A DNA stretch of 64,000 bases from Trueperella pyogenes (GCF_900460345.1 NZ_UHHW01000002.1:434001-498000); one strand, 5' to 3'. Shown: positions 35,772-44,877, counted from the stretch's first letter. Program-made: numbers and translations. Notes: a model not told the origin generated them from the letters alone.

Positions 35772-37070
35772 GTGCGTATTGCAGTCGTCGCCATGGGCAA
35801 GATCGGGCTACCGCTTGCCGTTCAATTTGCCGACCGGGGCCACGAGGTCGTCGGCGTTGACGTCAACGAGGAGACCGTCCGGCTCATTAACGAGGCAACT
35901 GAGCCCTTCCCCGGCGAGGCCCAGCTGCAAGACAAGCTTGTTGAGCTCGTTGGTGCCGGAAAGCTGCGCGCCACTACAAGCTACGCCGAGGCGATCCCCG
36001 CCGCCGACGCCATCGTGGTCGTCGTGCCTCTGTTCGTCAACGATGAGACGTGGGAGCCGGACTTTGCCTGGATGGACGCGGCGACGGCGTCGTTGGCCGA
36101 GCACCTGACGCCGGGCACGCTCATCTCCTACGAAACCACCTTGCCGGTGGGGACGACGCGCGGGCGCTGGAAGCCGATGATCGAAGAGATATCCGGCCTG
36201 GTAGAGGGGCAGGACTTCCACCTGGTCTTCTCCCCTGAACGCGTGCTTACCGGGCGAGTCTTCGCCGATCTGCGCCGCTATCCAAAGTTGGTCGGCGGCC
36301 TGAGCGAGGCCGGCACGAAGGCGGCTATCGAGTTTTACGAGTCCGTCCTCACCTTCGACGAACGCTCGGATCTGCCGCGTGCGAACGGCGTGTGGGACAT
36401 GGGATCGGCTGAAGCTGCTGAGATGGCCAAACTGGCCGAGACCACCTATCGGGATGTCAATATCGGGCTGGCTAACCAATTCGCCGTCTTCGCAGACGCC
36501 GCAGGCATCGATGTGCAGCGCGTTATCGATGCCTGCAACTCACAGCCCTACTCCCACATTCACCGCCCAGGTATCGCCGTCGGCGGCCACTGCATCCCGG
36601 TCTATCCGCGGCTTTATCTGTCGACTGACCCGGATGCGTCCATCGTCCGCACCGCCCGCCAGTACAACGCGGGCATGCCCGAGTACGTCGTCGGCCGGGT
36701 CGAGTCCCTGCTCGGCGATCTTGCCGGGCAAAAGGTGGCGGTACTCGGCGCCTCCTACCGGGGCGGCGTGAAAGAGACGGCGTTTTCGGGCATCTTCGCG
36801 ACTGTCGCCGCGTTGGAAGCCAGGGGCGCACAGGTCAAGGTACACGACCCCATGTATTCGGACGAGGAACTGGCAGCATTTGGCTGGCAGGCCTATCACC
36901 TTGGCGAGGAGACCAGCGCCGCGATCGTCCAGGCAGACCACGCCCAGTACAAGACCGTTACCCCAGGCGATTTTCCCGGTATCAAGGTGCTTTTCGACGG
37001 TCGGCGGGTGACCGACCCCGAGCTGTGGGCGGGCACGCCGCGCGTTGTTATTGGCGACGTCGTCGCATGA
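35772..37070 (+). CDS. Nucleotide-sugar 6-dehydrogenase (UDP-GlcNAc dehydrogenase, WbpA-like)
   Basis: 432 residues, UDP-glucose/GDP-mannose dehydrogenase family. Rossmann motif MRIAVVAMGKIGLPLAVQFADRG, YETTLPVGTTRG, SPERVLTGR, KLAETTYRDVNI, catalytic C274 in GGHCIPVYP, and a C-terminal NAD-domain partner GASYRGGVKETAFSG. It oxidises C6 of a UDP-hexose to the uronate. UDP-GlcNAc as substrate is inferred from the WbpB/E/D/I-like genes in the locus; UDP-ManNAc or UDP-Glc are alternatives. GTG start after AAGGAG. ATGA overlap with the exporter permease gene. Confidence 0.85.
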   Translation: MRIAVVAMGKIGLPLAVQFADRGHEVVGVDVNEETVRLINEATEPFPGEAQLQDKLVELVGAGKLRATTSYAEAIPAADAIVVVVPLFVNDETWEPDFAWMDAATASLAEHLTPGTLISYETTLPVGTTRGRWKPMIEEISGLVEGQDFHLVFSPERVLTGRVFADLRRYPKLVGGLSEAGTKAAIEFYESVLTFDERSDLPRANGVWDMGSAEAAEMAKLAETTYRDVNIGLANQFAVFADAAGIDVQRVIDACNSQPYSHIHRPGIAVGGHCIPVYPRLYLSTDPDASIVRTARQYNAGMPEYVVGRVESLLGDLAGQKVAVLGASYRGGVKETAFSGIFATVAALEARGAQVKVHDPMYSDEELAAFGWQAYHLGEETSAAIVQADHAQYKTVTPGDFPGIKVLFDGRRVTDPELWAGTPRVVIGDVVA

Positions 37071-37918
37071 GCAAAGGGTCTACTGTGTCTAAACTGGCTG
37101 AACTCATGGAGTCAAAAGAGCTCCTGCACAATCTGACGCTGCGGGAGATCAAAGGCAAGTACAAGCGCACTGCCCTGGGGCAACTGTGGTCGCTTGCAAA
37201 CCCCATCGCGCTGATGATCGTCTACAGCTTCGTCTTCGCGATTGTGATTCGCGTCAACGTGGCGCCCGGCGACCCTTCGGGCGTCGATCTTTTCGTGCTC
37301 TGGCTCATGTGCGGTCTGCTGCCGTGGACGTTCTTCGCCAACGTGGTTAATGGTTCCATGTCGGCCGTCACAGGCAACGAAAATCTCATCAAAAAGGTCT
37401 ACTTCCCGCGCTGGGTGCTCGTCATCTCGAACACCCTTGCCGCCGCCTACCAGCACATTTTTGAGATCGCGATCTTGACCCTCGCCATTTTGCTCGTGGG
37501 GTCGAACATTCTTCTCTACGTGCCGCTCGTGGCGCTGACCCTCGTGTTGCTCGCATTGTTTGCGACCGGTATTGGCTTCCTCGCGGCCATTGGCAACGTC
37601 TACTTCCGCGATACGCAACACTTCATCGGAATCATCTTGCAACTCGGATTTTATGCCTCGCCGATCGTCTACCCGGTCTCATATGTTCGCCAGATGTCCG
37701 ATTCCATCGGACCCGTGCTCGGTCCGGTCGAGATCATCCACCTGTACAATCTCAATCCTTTCGTGCATTTTGCTGAGATCTTCCGCAACTTGTTGTACGA
37801 CGGGCGTTGGCCAGACTGGTCGACGTTCGCCATCATCTGCCTGGTGTCGCTGGGAGTCTTCTTCCTGGGTTGGGCGACGTTCACCAAGCGTCAGGACTAC
37901 TTGGCGGAGGTTTTGTGA
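37067..37918 (+). CDS. Polysaccharide ABC exporter permease (Wzm/TagG type)
   Basis: 283 residues with six hydrophobic segments, ABC-2 family. LREIKGKYKRTALGQLWSLANP near residue 25-45 is the classic amphipathic coupling helix of O-antigen/teichoic-acid exporters; NENLIKKVYFPRW and YFRDTQHF also fit. A frame from 37025 is longer, but ATG 37067 in the ATGA overlap is the natural start. It works with the ATPase encoded next (GTGA overlap). Confidence 0.9.
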   Translation: MSKGSTVSKLAELMESKELLHNLTLREIKGKYKRTALGQLWSLANPIALMIVYSFVFAIVIRVNVAPGDPSGVDLFVLWLMCGLLPWTFFANVVNGSMSAVTGNENLIKKVYFPRWVLVISNTLAAAYQHIFEIAILTLAILLVGSNILLYVPLVALTLVLLALFATGIGFLAAIGNVYFRDTQHFIGIILQLGFYASPIVYPVSYVRQMSDSIGPVLGPVEIIHLYNLNPFVHFAEIFRNLLYDGRWPDWSTFAIICLVSLGVFFLGWATFTKRQDYLAEVL

Positions 37919-39183
37919 ATACTGCAGTTCAGATACGGGACGTATCAAAGTCGTTCAGAATCTATAAGGAGCGCAATAACACGCTCAAGTCTGCCCTCAT
38001 GCGTGGGCGGCGCTCGGTACACGAGGAATTTAAGGCCCTCACGGGGGTCTCCTTCGACATCGAACGCGGTTCTTCGGTCGCCCTTGTGGGCGATAACGGC
38101 TCGGGTAAATCGACATTGCTCAAGTGCATCGCACGGATTCTGGTGCCGAATTCCGGCACGATCACCCGCAACGGAAAGATCGCTGCCATGCTCGAGGTCG
38201 GCTCGGGCTTCCACCCCGAGCTATCTGGCAGAGATAACATCTATCTCAACGGCTCGATCTTGGGCATGTCCCGCAACGACATCGATTCTCGCCTCGACGA
38301 GATCATCGCCTTTTCCGGCGTCGAAGACTTCATCGATCAGCCGGTGAAGAACTATTCTTCGGGGATGTATGTGCGGTTGGGCTTTTCGGTGGCGATCCAC
38401 ACGGAGCCAGACATACTCCTCGTCGATGAGATCCTCGCCGTGGGAGATGCTGCGTTCCAGGATAAGTGCGCGAAGAAGTTCGTGGATTTGAAGAAGGATG
38501 GCCGCACGGTCATCGTCGTCTCCCATTCCGTGCCACAGCTCAAACAGATGGTCGACCACGCGGCGTGGCTGAAAAATGGGCAGCTGGTCAAGGTCGGCCG
38601 CGCAGAAGACGTACTCGACGAATACGCGGATTCAACTCGGTCATTCACCGTCAGCGACGAATCGGGCCGGGTGCGTTGGGGCAGCGGCGAGGCGAGCGTG
38701 GAGAAGGTCGAGATTCTGCACGGCGACGGCCGCCCGGTGCTCGACTCGGTGCCCACCGGCGAAGAGCTGATTTTCCGCCTCCACTACAATGCGCACGAGC
38801 GCATCGACAAGCCGGTCTTCGGTTACTCGATGAACGCCAACGACGGCGCATACCTGTGGGCAAACAACACTCGCGATCAACATTTCGAGATCGACTTTAT
38901 TGAGGGCAGAGGTTCGATTGATCTGCGCATCCCGAGTCTTTCTCTGCAGCCGGGAACGTACACCATCGACGCGTCGGTCGTAAACACGAGTACTGAACAC
39001 GTATTCGACTATGTCCGTGAGGCGAGCGGGTTCGCCGTGCGCAGCGGCATACCTTTTGAATCTGGCGGCTACCTCATCCTCGATGGCCGGTGGTCGATGC
39101 CAGGTCAGGGCGAATTAGACCGCTGGGGGCGGCCCGGAAAGCCGCGCTTCGATGGCTTGGACGGGCAAGGAGGGCCGGCCTGA
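37915..39183 (+). CDS. Polysaccharide ABC exporter ATPase with C-terminal glycan-recognition domain (Wzt type)
   Basis: 422 residues. Nucleotide-binding domain about 1-240: Walker A with K65 in GDNGSGKST, signature YSSGMYVRLGF near 146, Walker B ILLVDEILAVGD near 165. A separate beta-rich domain at about 255-405 matches the Wzt C-terminal type, which in E. coli O8/O9a reads the capped glycan end. A Gly-rich tail (about 405-422) follows. GTG 37915 is set by GGAGG (37906-37910) and GTGA overlap. The domain suggests export of a finished, specifically capped polymer. Confidence 0.9.
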   Translation: MNTAVQIRDVSKSFRIYKERNNTLKSALMRGRRSVHEEFKALTGVSFDIERGSSVALVGDNGSGKSTLLKCIARILVPNSGTITRNGKIAAMLEVGSGFHPELSGRDNIYLNGSILGMSRNDIDSRLDEIIAFSGVEDFIDQPVKNYSSGMYVRLGFSVAIHTEPDILLVDEILAVGDAAFQDKCAKKFVDLKKDGRTVIVVSHSVPQLKQMVDHAAWLKNGQLVKVGRAEDVLDEYADSTRSFTVSDESGRVRWGSGEASVEKVEILHGDGRPVLDSVPTGEELIFRLHYNAHERIDKPVFGYSMNANDGAYLWANNTRDQHFEIDFIEGRGSIDLRIPSLSLQPGTYTIDASVVNTSTEHVFDYVREASGFAVRSGIPFESGGYLILDGRWSMPGQGELDRWGRPGKPRFDGLDGQGGPA

Positions 39184-40523
39184 TGAGGATTGCGATTGTT
39201 ACCTTGGACACCTTCGGAGACAAGATGGCCGGGCCGGCGATCCGGGTTTGGGAGATGGCCCGGCTGCTGTGCGCCGAACACGAGGTCGAGGTGTTCACCT
39301 TTGGCGCGGTTGAGCGCGTGAGCGAGGGTTTTCCCCTGCGCCGCACGCGGGTGGAGGACTTCCAACGTGATCTCGGCCAACCCGACGTCGTCATCATCCA
39401 GGGCTACCTCGTTAAGACCTTCCCGTGGCTGGCGAGCGCGAACTTCAAGCTCGTCGTCGATCTTTACGACCCGTTCCATATCGAGTCCCTCCAGGTTGAG
39501 CGCTTCCACCCGATGGACGAACGCCTCCGCGCGCTCGACCACGCGCTTGCGGAGCTCAACGCCCAGGTGCGCGGGGGAGATTTTTTCATCTGTGCATCCA
39601 CGAAGCAGCGCGACATGTGGCTCGGCCACCTCGCCGCGCTCGGGCGTGTCAACCCCTTGACGTACGACGACGACGCCGAGCTTCGTCGCCTGATCGACGT
39701 CGGGTCGTTCGGAATTTCTCACCAGGCGCCGGTCAAGACTCGCCGCGCAGTTCGGGGCGTCATCCCCGGCATTGGTGAGAACGACAGGGTCATCGTGTGG
39801 GGAGGCGGGGTATATAATTGGTTCGATCCGCTGACAGTGATCCGCGCTATTGCGCAGATCCGCGCCGAGATCCCCAACGTCCGCCTGCTTTTCATGGGCG
39901 CTAAACACCCCAATCCCGATGTCCCACAGATGCAGATGCTCCGCGACGCGCGCGCCCTTGCTGACGAGCTCGGCTTGACGAACGTGCACGTCTTCTTTAA
40001 CGAGGAGTGGGTCGACTACGCCGACCGGCATAACTATCTGCTGGAAGCCGACGTGGCGATTTCAGCACACCTGGCCGGCCTGGAAACCGACTTCTCCTTC
40101 CGTACGCGCATGCTCGATTATCTGTGGGCGGGTTTGCCGATCGTGGCCACCGAGGGCGATTACTTCGCCCAACTCATCGCCGAACGCGGCCTGGGCGCCG
40201 TCGTGCCTGCCGAAGATGTGGGCTCGATGGCGGATGCCTTTGTCCGCCTACTTTCCGACGACGCCACCCGCGCCGCCTGCGCCGAGCGGGTGGCCGAGGT
40301 GGCGGGCGAGTTCCATTGGGAGAACACGCTTGCTGCGCTCGTGGAGTATTGCCACAACCCCTGGCAGGCAGCCGATCGCCCGCTGGGCCGCCGGGTCGAG
40401 GCGACCTTGGCCGTGCCTACCCGCGACACCGCGATTCTTCTTCGCAAAGCGGTGCGTTCGCTGCGCGAACGCGGCCTGCGCGCGACCGCCGGACAGGCGG
40501 CGCGCTTCTTGAAACGCCGCTAG
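39183..40523 (+). CDS. GT4-like glycosyltransferase
   Basis: 446 residues. MRIAIVTLDTFGDKMAGPAIR start, DVVIIQGYLVKTFPWL, VDLYDPFHIES, then a donor half with VIVWGGGVYNWFDPLTVIRA, LLFMGAKHPNPD, HVFFNEEWVDY and FRTRMLDYLWAGLPIVAT. ATG 39183 overlaps the exporter ATPase stop (TGATG), so it belongs to the dehydrogenase/exporter operon. It may extend or cap the exported polymer (inference). Confidence 0.83.
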   Translation: MRIAIVTLDTFGDKMAGPAIRVWEMARLLCAEHEVEVFTFGAVERVSEGFPLRRTRVEDFQRDLGQPDVVIIQGYLVKTFPWLASANFKLVVDLYDPFHIESLQVERFHPMDERLRALDHALAELNAQVRGGDFFICASTKQRDMWLGHLAALGRVNPLTYDDDAELRRLIDVGSFGISHQAPVKTRRAVRGVIPGIGENDRVIVWGGGVYNWFDPLTVIRAIAQIRAEIPNVRLLFMGAKHPNPDVPQMQMLRDARALADELGLTNVHVFFNEEWVDYADRHNYLLEADVAISAHLAGLETDFSFRTRMLDYLWAGLPIVATEGDYFAQLIAERGLGAVVPAEDVGSMADAFVRLLSDDATRAACAERVAEVAGEFHWENTLAALVEYCHNPWQAADRPLGRRVEATLAVPTRDTAILLRKAVRSLRERGLRATAGQAARFLKRR

Positions 40524-40535
40524 CGCGCAGCGCGT

Positions 40536-41948
40536 TCACATCCAGACGTTGCTGTACGGATCGTGCCCAATCCACGGCGTCCACTGATGCAGCCAGGTCG
40601 CTTCTTTGTCGGTGAGAGTACTCTTTCGCGATGTGGACTCGCGGTGAATGAGCGAAATCGTGTTGTCTTGGAGATTGGTCAGCCCATAGGCGTGCAGCTT
40701 GAGGCAGAAGTCGACGTCGTTGTAGTTGAGCGGCAGTTCCTCCGTGAGCCCGCCGACAGCCCAAAAGTTCTTCGTGGAGACGAGGAGACACGCCCCCGTT
40801 ACCGCCAGGAAGTGCGCCTGTGCGTGAACAGTAGCATCGGCGATTTCCTCTGGCCGTAGGTGCATGTAGAGGTGATTCGGCTCGAGGCTGCACGGGTTGA
40901 TAATGATGCCCGCGTGTTGAATAGTGCCATCCGGGAAGAGCAGCTTCGCGCCCACGGCCCCGACGTCGGGTAGCGTCGCCAGACCGAGCATCGAATCGAG
41001 CCATCCGGGAGCGAGGGCCTCCACGTCGTCGTTGAGCAGGAGGAGGTGAGTGCCAGTGGCGGCAAGCGCACCGGAATTGATCGACGTCGAAAAATTGAAG
41101 GGATCGGCTACGCGCACGACGTCGAGGAGGTCTCCGGCCAGTGCGCGCGCGTCGTCGAGTACTGCCTGTGGCATGCGCGGGCCTGCGACGACGACGATCT
41201 GCGCAAGGTGGGGCCCGGCCGAAGCGAGGAGTGTGTCCAAGCAGCGCAGCAGGGCGGGCTCGCTGCCTTCTGGGGTCACGATCGGAGAGCCGATAGATGG
41301 GATGATCGCCGAGACGCGCGTCTCGGCGATGTTGCCCGCTATCCGGAGCGGACCGGAGCGATCCGAGAGGGCGCTAGCTGTGACGTATTGGCTCTGCAGA
41401 ACCTCGGCGCGTTTGTGCCAGCTAAAGGGCGTAGGCCCGACGCCGGGGGTATCCGGGCGCCAGCGCTCATCCCAGGAGTCAAGAAAGGCTGGAATATGTT
41501 CTATGCCGGCCTCTACCGCGGCGAGCCGGAGTTGGTACCACCATTGGTCTGGGTCGATCAGGTTGGCCAGCACATCGTGGAGAATACGAGCCCGGACGAT
41601 GAGCGAGTTTCCTGCATTTGGCATCGTCCACAAAGAGAAGCGTTCAGCGCGCGGGCGGGTCACGTAGTGGCCATTGTCGATGGAATCGCCATAGAACGCG
41701 TCCGCCTGCGAGTCCTCCATCCATACCGCCACCGCCTCGTGAGCCCCGCATGCGGGCACGACCCCTGCGGGGCGGACCCACACGTACTCGTCAGGGTCGC
41801 TAAAGCCCTTAAGGCGGCAAGGAACGCCACATGTGCCGGCACTGACCTCGACAAGGTCCCAGCCCCAGGCTCTACCCTGGGAGGCGGCGTAGGCTTCTCG
41901 TGCCAGCTTTCGAGAAAGATTGTCGCGGTAGATCGCCAAAATCTTCAT
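40536..41948 (-). CDS. GT2 family glycosyltransferase with N-terminal extra domain
   Basis: 470 residues. Residues 1-200 form an unassigned N-terminal domain; the GT-A domain at about 205-440 has VSAIIPSIGS, LLLNDDVEAL (DXD-like), VGAKLLFPDGTIQHAGI and TGACLLVSTKNFWAVGGL. This is the GT2 group seen in teichoic-acid and rhamnan clusters. It is preceded by a small coiled-coil gene with ATGA overlap. It converges on the upstream GT4 gene across a 12-base gap. Confidence 0.82.
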   Translation of the reverse strand: MKILAIYRDNLSRKLAREAYAASQGRAWGWDLVEVSAGTCGVPCRLKGFSDPDEYVWVRPAGVVPACGAHEAVAVWMEDSQADAFYGDSIDNGHYVTRPRAERFSLWTMPNAGNSLIVRARILHDVLANLIDPDQWWYQLRLAAVEAGIEHIPAFLDSWDERWRPDTPGVGPTPFSWHKRAEVLQSQYVTASALSDRSGPLRIAGNIAETRVSAIIPSIGSPIVTPEGSEPALLRCLDTLLASAGPHLAQIVVVAGPRMPQAVLDDARALAGDLLDVVRVADPFNFSTSINSGALAATGTHLLLLNDDVEALAPGWLDSMLGLATLPDVGAVGAKLLFPDGTIQHAGIIINPCSLEPNHLYMHLRPEEIADATVHAQAHFLAVTGACLLVSTKNFWAVGGLTEELPLNYNDVDFCLKLHAYGLTNLQDNTISLIHRESTSRKSTLTDKEATWLHQWTPWIGHDPYSNVWM

Positions 41949-42289
41949 CCGCGGCCGACCACTTTCTTTGCCAAACGGTAGGCGGGTCTGAGCAGTGTGC
42001 GCAGCGGCTCGGGCAGGTTGTGCTTGACCTGAGCGAGCAGCTGGCGACGAGAAACAGGAGCAGGCTCCTCATGCGGAGGCTCGCTGTTGGCCACCTGTTC
42101 TTCCAAGTCTTCAATGCGCGCACTGAGGGCGCTGATCACGGCGTCGCGCTCGCGAATATCTGCATAGGCGCGAGCGAGCTTGACCTTCAACTCTGCATCA
42201 ATGAGCGACACTGCTTTTGCGTGGACGCCGGCGGCGTTGCCGGCAAGTTCTGTGCGTAGCGTGGTGTCGAAGTGTTCCAACTCCATCAT
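41945..42289 (-). CDS. Small coiled-coil protein coupled to a GT2 gene
   Basis: 114 residues, no membrane helix. Residues about 28-70 form a heptad-like helix (AELKVKLARAYADIRERDAVISAL and on), then a Pro/Glu linker and a basic C-terminus (LRPAYRLAKKVVGRG) that may be amphipathic. No family is recognised with certainty. ATGA overlap with the GT2 gene suggests a scaffold or membrane-docking partner for it. Two adjacent ATGs (42289 and 42286) are possible. Confidence 0.65.
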   Translation of the reverse strand: MMELEHFDTTLRTELAGNAAGVHAKAVSLIDAELKVKLARAYADIRERDAVISALSARIEDLEEQVANSEPPHEEPAPVSRRQLLAQVKHNLPEPLRTLLRPAYRLAKKVVGRG

Positions 42290-42324
42290 GGATCCATCAT
42301 ACGCACATTTCTCAAACCCGCTGC

Positions 42325-42336
42325 TAGGATCTGGCT
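42325..42336 (+). promoter_or_regulatory. Leaderless-type -10 box for the double glycosyltransferase gene
   Basis: TAGGAT (42325-42330), 6 bases, then ATG 42337. No Shine-Dalgarno sequence precedes the start. Confidence 0.55.
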
Positions 42337-44877
42337 ATGAGGATTGTCCAAGTCAGCGCGCATTACCCGCCAGATTTCGTCTCCGGGGGCGCCCTCATAC
42401 CGCAACGCTTTGCCGAAGAACTGGCACGGCGGGGGCATGAGTCGGCGGTCTTCACCGGCAGGCTCAAAGGCTTGGCGCCAGGAAAAGTCCTCGACGAACA
42501 GCGCGGCTCCGTGCGCGTGCGCTGGGTGGGCAATTCCGACGCGCTGGCCTGGTCAGATAGGCGCAATTTTGACAATAGCGTCATGTACGAACCTTTCGCG
42601 CAGTTCCTGGACGAAGTCAGGCCGGACATCGTCCATGTGCACTCCTTGCAGACAATCGGCGGCAAGATCCTCGAGATGGCCAAGGATGCCGGCGCGAGCG
42701 TCGTCGTCACCATGCATGACTTTTGGTGGACGTGCGCGCGCCAATTTCTGGTCGATCGCAAGGACACGCCGTGTTCACCGGTCGTCTCGGCCGGCGGTTG
42801 CGAATGCGAGGCCGGGCGGAGTCATCTCGAAGAGCGCAACGCCTGGCTCGCCAAGCAACTCACTCATGCGGATCTCATCCTGTTTCCCTCAGAATCGGCT
42901 CGCCAGCTCATGATCGCCAACGGGGTTGCGCCAGCCAAGACTGCGGTCAATGAAAACGGCGTGGATCGCGTCGCCAGCAGCGGCGAACGCGACTACCCTT
43001 CGCAGGATCGGCCAGTTCGCTTCATGTACACCGGTGGCGAGGCCGTCATGAAGGGCTACGAGGTTCTCAAAGCGGCCTGCGCGGGCGCACACGTCCCGGC
43101 TGGCACGAAGCTCGACCTGTACAACACCGACGACGCCGGTTTTCCTGCCTGGGCCAGCGCCCAGCCCGCGTACGGCAGGGAGGACCTGCCGCGCATCTTT
43201 GGTGAACACGACGTGCTCATCTTGCCGTCGGTGATGCGCGAGTCCCATTCGATCGTGACCCGAGAGGCCCTCGCCGCTGGCATGGCCGTGATTGTCACGG
43301 ATTCTTTTGGCCCCGAAGAAGCCGTGGCCGACGGCGTCAACGGTTGCATCGTGGCTTCCGGTTCAGCCCTCGATCTGCGCGAAGCTATCGAGGCGCTTGC
43401 CCAGCCGGAAGTAACGCGCGAGCTCCTCGACCGCGGCTCTGCTTCGCCCATCGTGTCGGTGACCGAGCAGCTTGACGACCTGGAAAAGCACTATCAGCGG
43501 CTCGCCGTGCGCACTGACAGCGATCCGCTCACCGCCGCCGACGCCCTGCGCGCGGACAGTGCGCAAGACGTCGTCCATGACGCGGTCGCGCACCTGATCA
43601 GGCAGGTCGTCATCGTCGTCGGGATTGACGGCGCTATGGCTCGTTACCGCGCCCACTTGCCCGCCGAGGGGCTTACGCTGTGCGGGATCACTGCGGCAGT
43701 CATGCATTATCGCGATCCGCAACTCCCGCAGGCGGCCCTCAGCGCCGACGCCGTGGTCTTCTACCGCGTCCCCGCGACCCACCAGGTACTAGACCTCATT
43801 GCGCAGATCAAGGCTTTGCCGCGCGTGGTGCCCGTCATCGGGGATGTGGATGATTTGATCTTCGACCCGGAAATTTTCGACAGCCTGGACAACCTCGGCG
43901 GCCTCTCCGCGGACGAACGCGCGCTGTGGATGCGCGGGATCCACCGCTATCGCACGACGTTCGACGCGTGCGATTACTTCATCGGCTCGACCCAGACGGT
44001 CTCGCGCGAGGCGGAGCGGCTGCTCGGCGTACCCACGCAGACCTATGCCAACGGCGTCGGCGCGCTGCTGGGTGCAGTCAGCGACGCCGAGGCACGCCGC
44101 GCGCGCACACCTGGGCCGCTGCGGATCGGGTTCTTCTCCGGTACCGACACCCACGACGCCGATTGGGCATCGATCGAGCCAGGAATCGTCCGCGTGCTGC
44201 GTGAACGCCCGGAGGTGGAGCTGTGGCTCGGCGGGCATGTGGAGCCAACCGCGGCGCTTGCGCAAATGCGCGACCGCATCGTGCGAATCCCGTTCGTCGC
44301 CTGGCACAAGTTGCCCTCTTACTTGCGCGACATCGATGTGTGTTTGGCGCCATTGACGGCTGATTCGATCTTTAATGAGGCGAAGTCGGCGATTAAATGG
44401 CTGGAGGCGGCGCTGGTGGAGACCGCGACCGTGGCCTCGCCCAGCCAGCCCTTTAGAGAAGCCATCGACGACGGCGTTACCGGATTCCTGGCCAGCGATG
44501 CAGACAGCTGGGTAGAGGCGATCGAGACGCTTCTTGACGACGGCGCTTTGCGCCGGCGCATCGGCAGACAGGCGAAGCGTGCGGCGTTGTTGAGCCTGTC
44601 GCCCGATCTGCAGGGGCGGGCCTACGCGGATATTTTGGTCGATGCCTGGCGTCACGTGCAGCGCCACGGACACAAGGCAGCGGGCAGCTTCACGCCCGTC
44701 GTCGACGACGAGCCAGCGGCAGCTGCGGTAGCCTATCTCGAACGTTATGAAGTGCCGCAAGCCCAAGCTTTCGGCACCATCCGGATGATCCTGGTCAAAA
44801 CGATCCACTCGCTGCGCGTGGCCGGGCTACGCGCAACGCTAGCCAAGGTTATGAACAAACTCCGGGTGGGCGGATGA
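42337..44877 (+). CDS. Two-domain glycosyltransferase (tandem GT4-like domains)
   Basis: 846 residues. Domain 1 (about 1-390) is a full GT4: MRIVQVSAHYPPDFVSGGA, TMHDFWWTC with a Cys-rich insert (CSPVVSAGGCECEAG), FMYTGGEAVMKGYEVL, SHSIVTREALAAGMAVIV. Domain 2 (about 425-800) is a second GT-B unit: VIGDVDDLIFD, GFFSGTDTHDADW, VELWLGGHVEP and EAKSAIKWLEAALVETATVA. Fusion of two transferases suggests successive addition of two sugars. ATGA overlap couples it to the large membrane protein gene downstream. Leaderless start. Confidence 0.8.
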   Translation: MRIVQVSAHYPPDFVSGGALIPQRFAEELARRGHESAVFTGRLKGLAPGKVLDEQRGSVRVRWVGNSDALAWSDRRNFDNSVMYEPFAQFLDEVRPDIVHVHSLQTIGGKILEMAKDAGASVVVTMHDFWWTCARQFLVDRKDTPCSPVVSAGGCECEAGRSHLEERNAWLAKQLTHADLILFPSESARQLMIANGVAPAKTAVNENGVDRVASSGERDYPSQDRPVRFMYTGGEAVMKGYEVLKAACAGAHVPAGTKLDLYNTDDAGFPAWASAQPAYGREDLPRIFGEHDVLILPSVMRESHSIVTREALAAGMAVIVTDSFGPEEAVADGVNGCIVASGSALDLREAIEALAQPEVTRELLDRGSASPIVSVTEQLDDLEKHYQRLAVRTDSDPLTAADALRADSAQDVVHDAVAHLIRQVVIVVGIDGAMARYRAHLPAEGLTLCGITAAVMHYRDPQLPQAALSADAVVFYRVPATHQVLDLIAQIKALPRVVPVIGDVDDLIFDPEIFDSLDNLGGLSADERALWMRGIHRYRTTFDACDYFIGSTQTVSREAERLLGVPTQTYANGVGALLGAVSDAEARRARTPGPLRIGFFSGTDTHDADWASIEPGIVRVLRERPEVELWLGGHVEPTAALAQMRDRIVRIPFVAWHKLPSYLRDIDVCLAPLTADSIFNEAKSAIKWLEAALVETATVASPSQPFREAIDDGVTGFLASDADSWVEAIETLLDDGALRRRIGRQAKRAALLSLSPDLQGRAYADILVDAWRHVQRHGHKAAGSFTPVVDDEPAAAAVAYLERYEVPQAQAFGTIRMILVKTIHSLRVAGLRATLAKVMNKLRVGG

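Noticed and set aside
42288..42297. ATGGATCCAT palindrome at the coiled-coil gene start
   Set aside because: Short, does not extend on either side, and is explained by the start codons.
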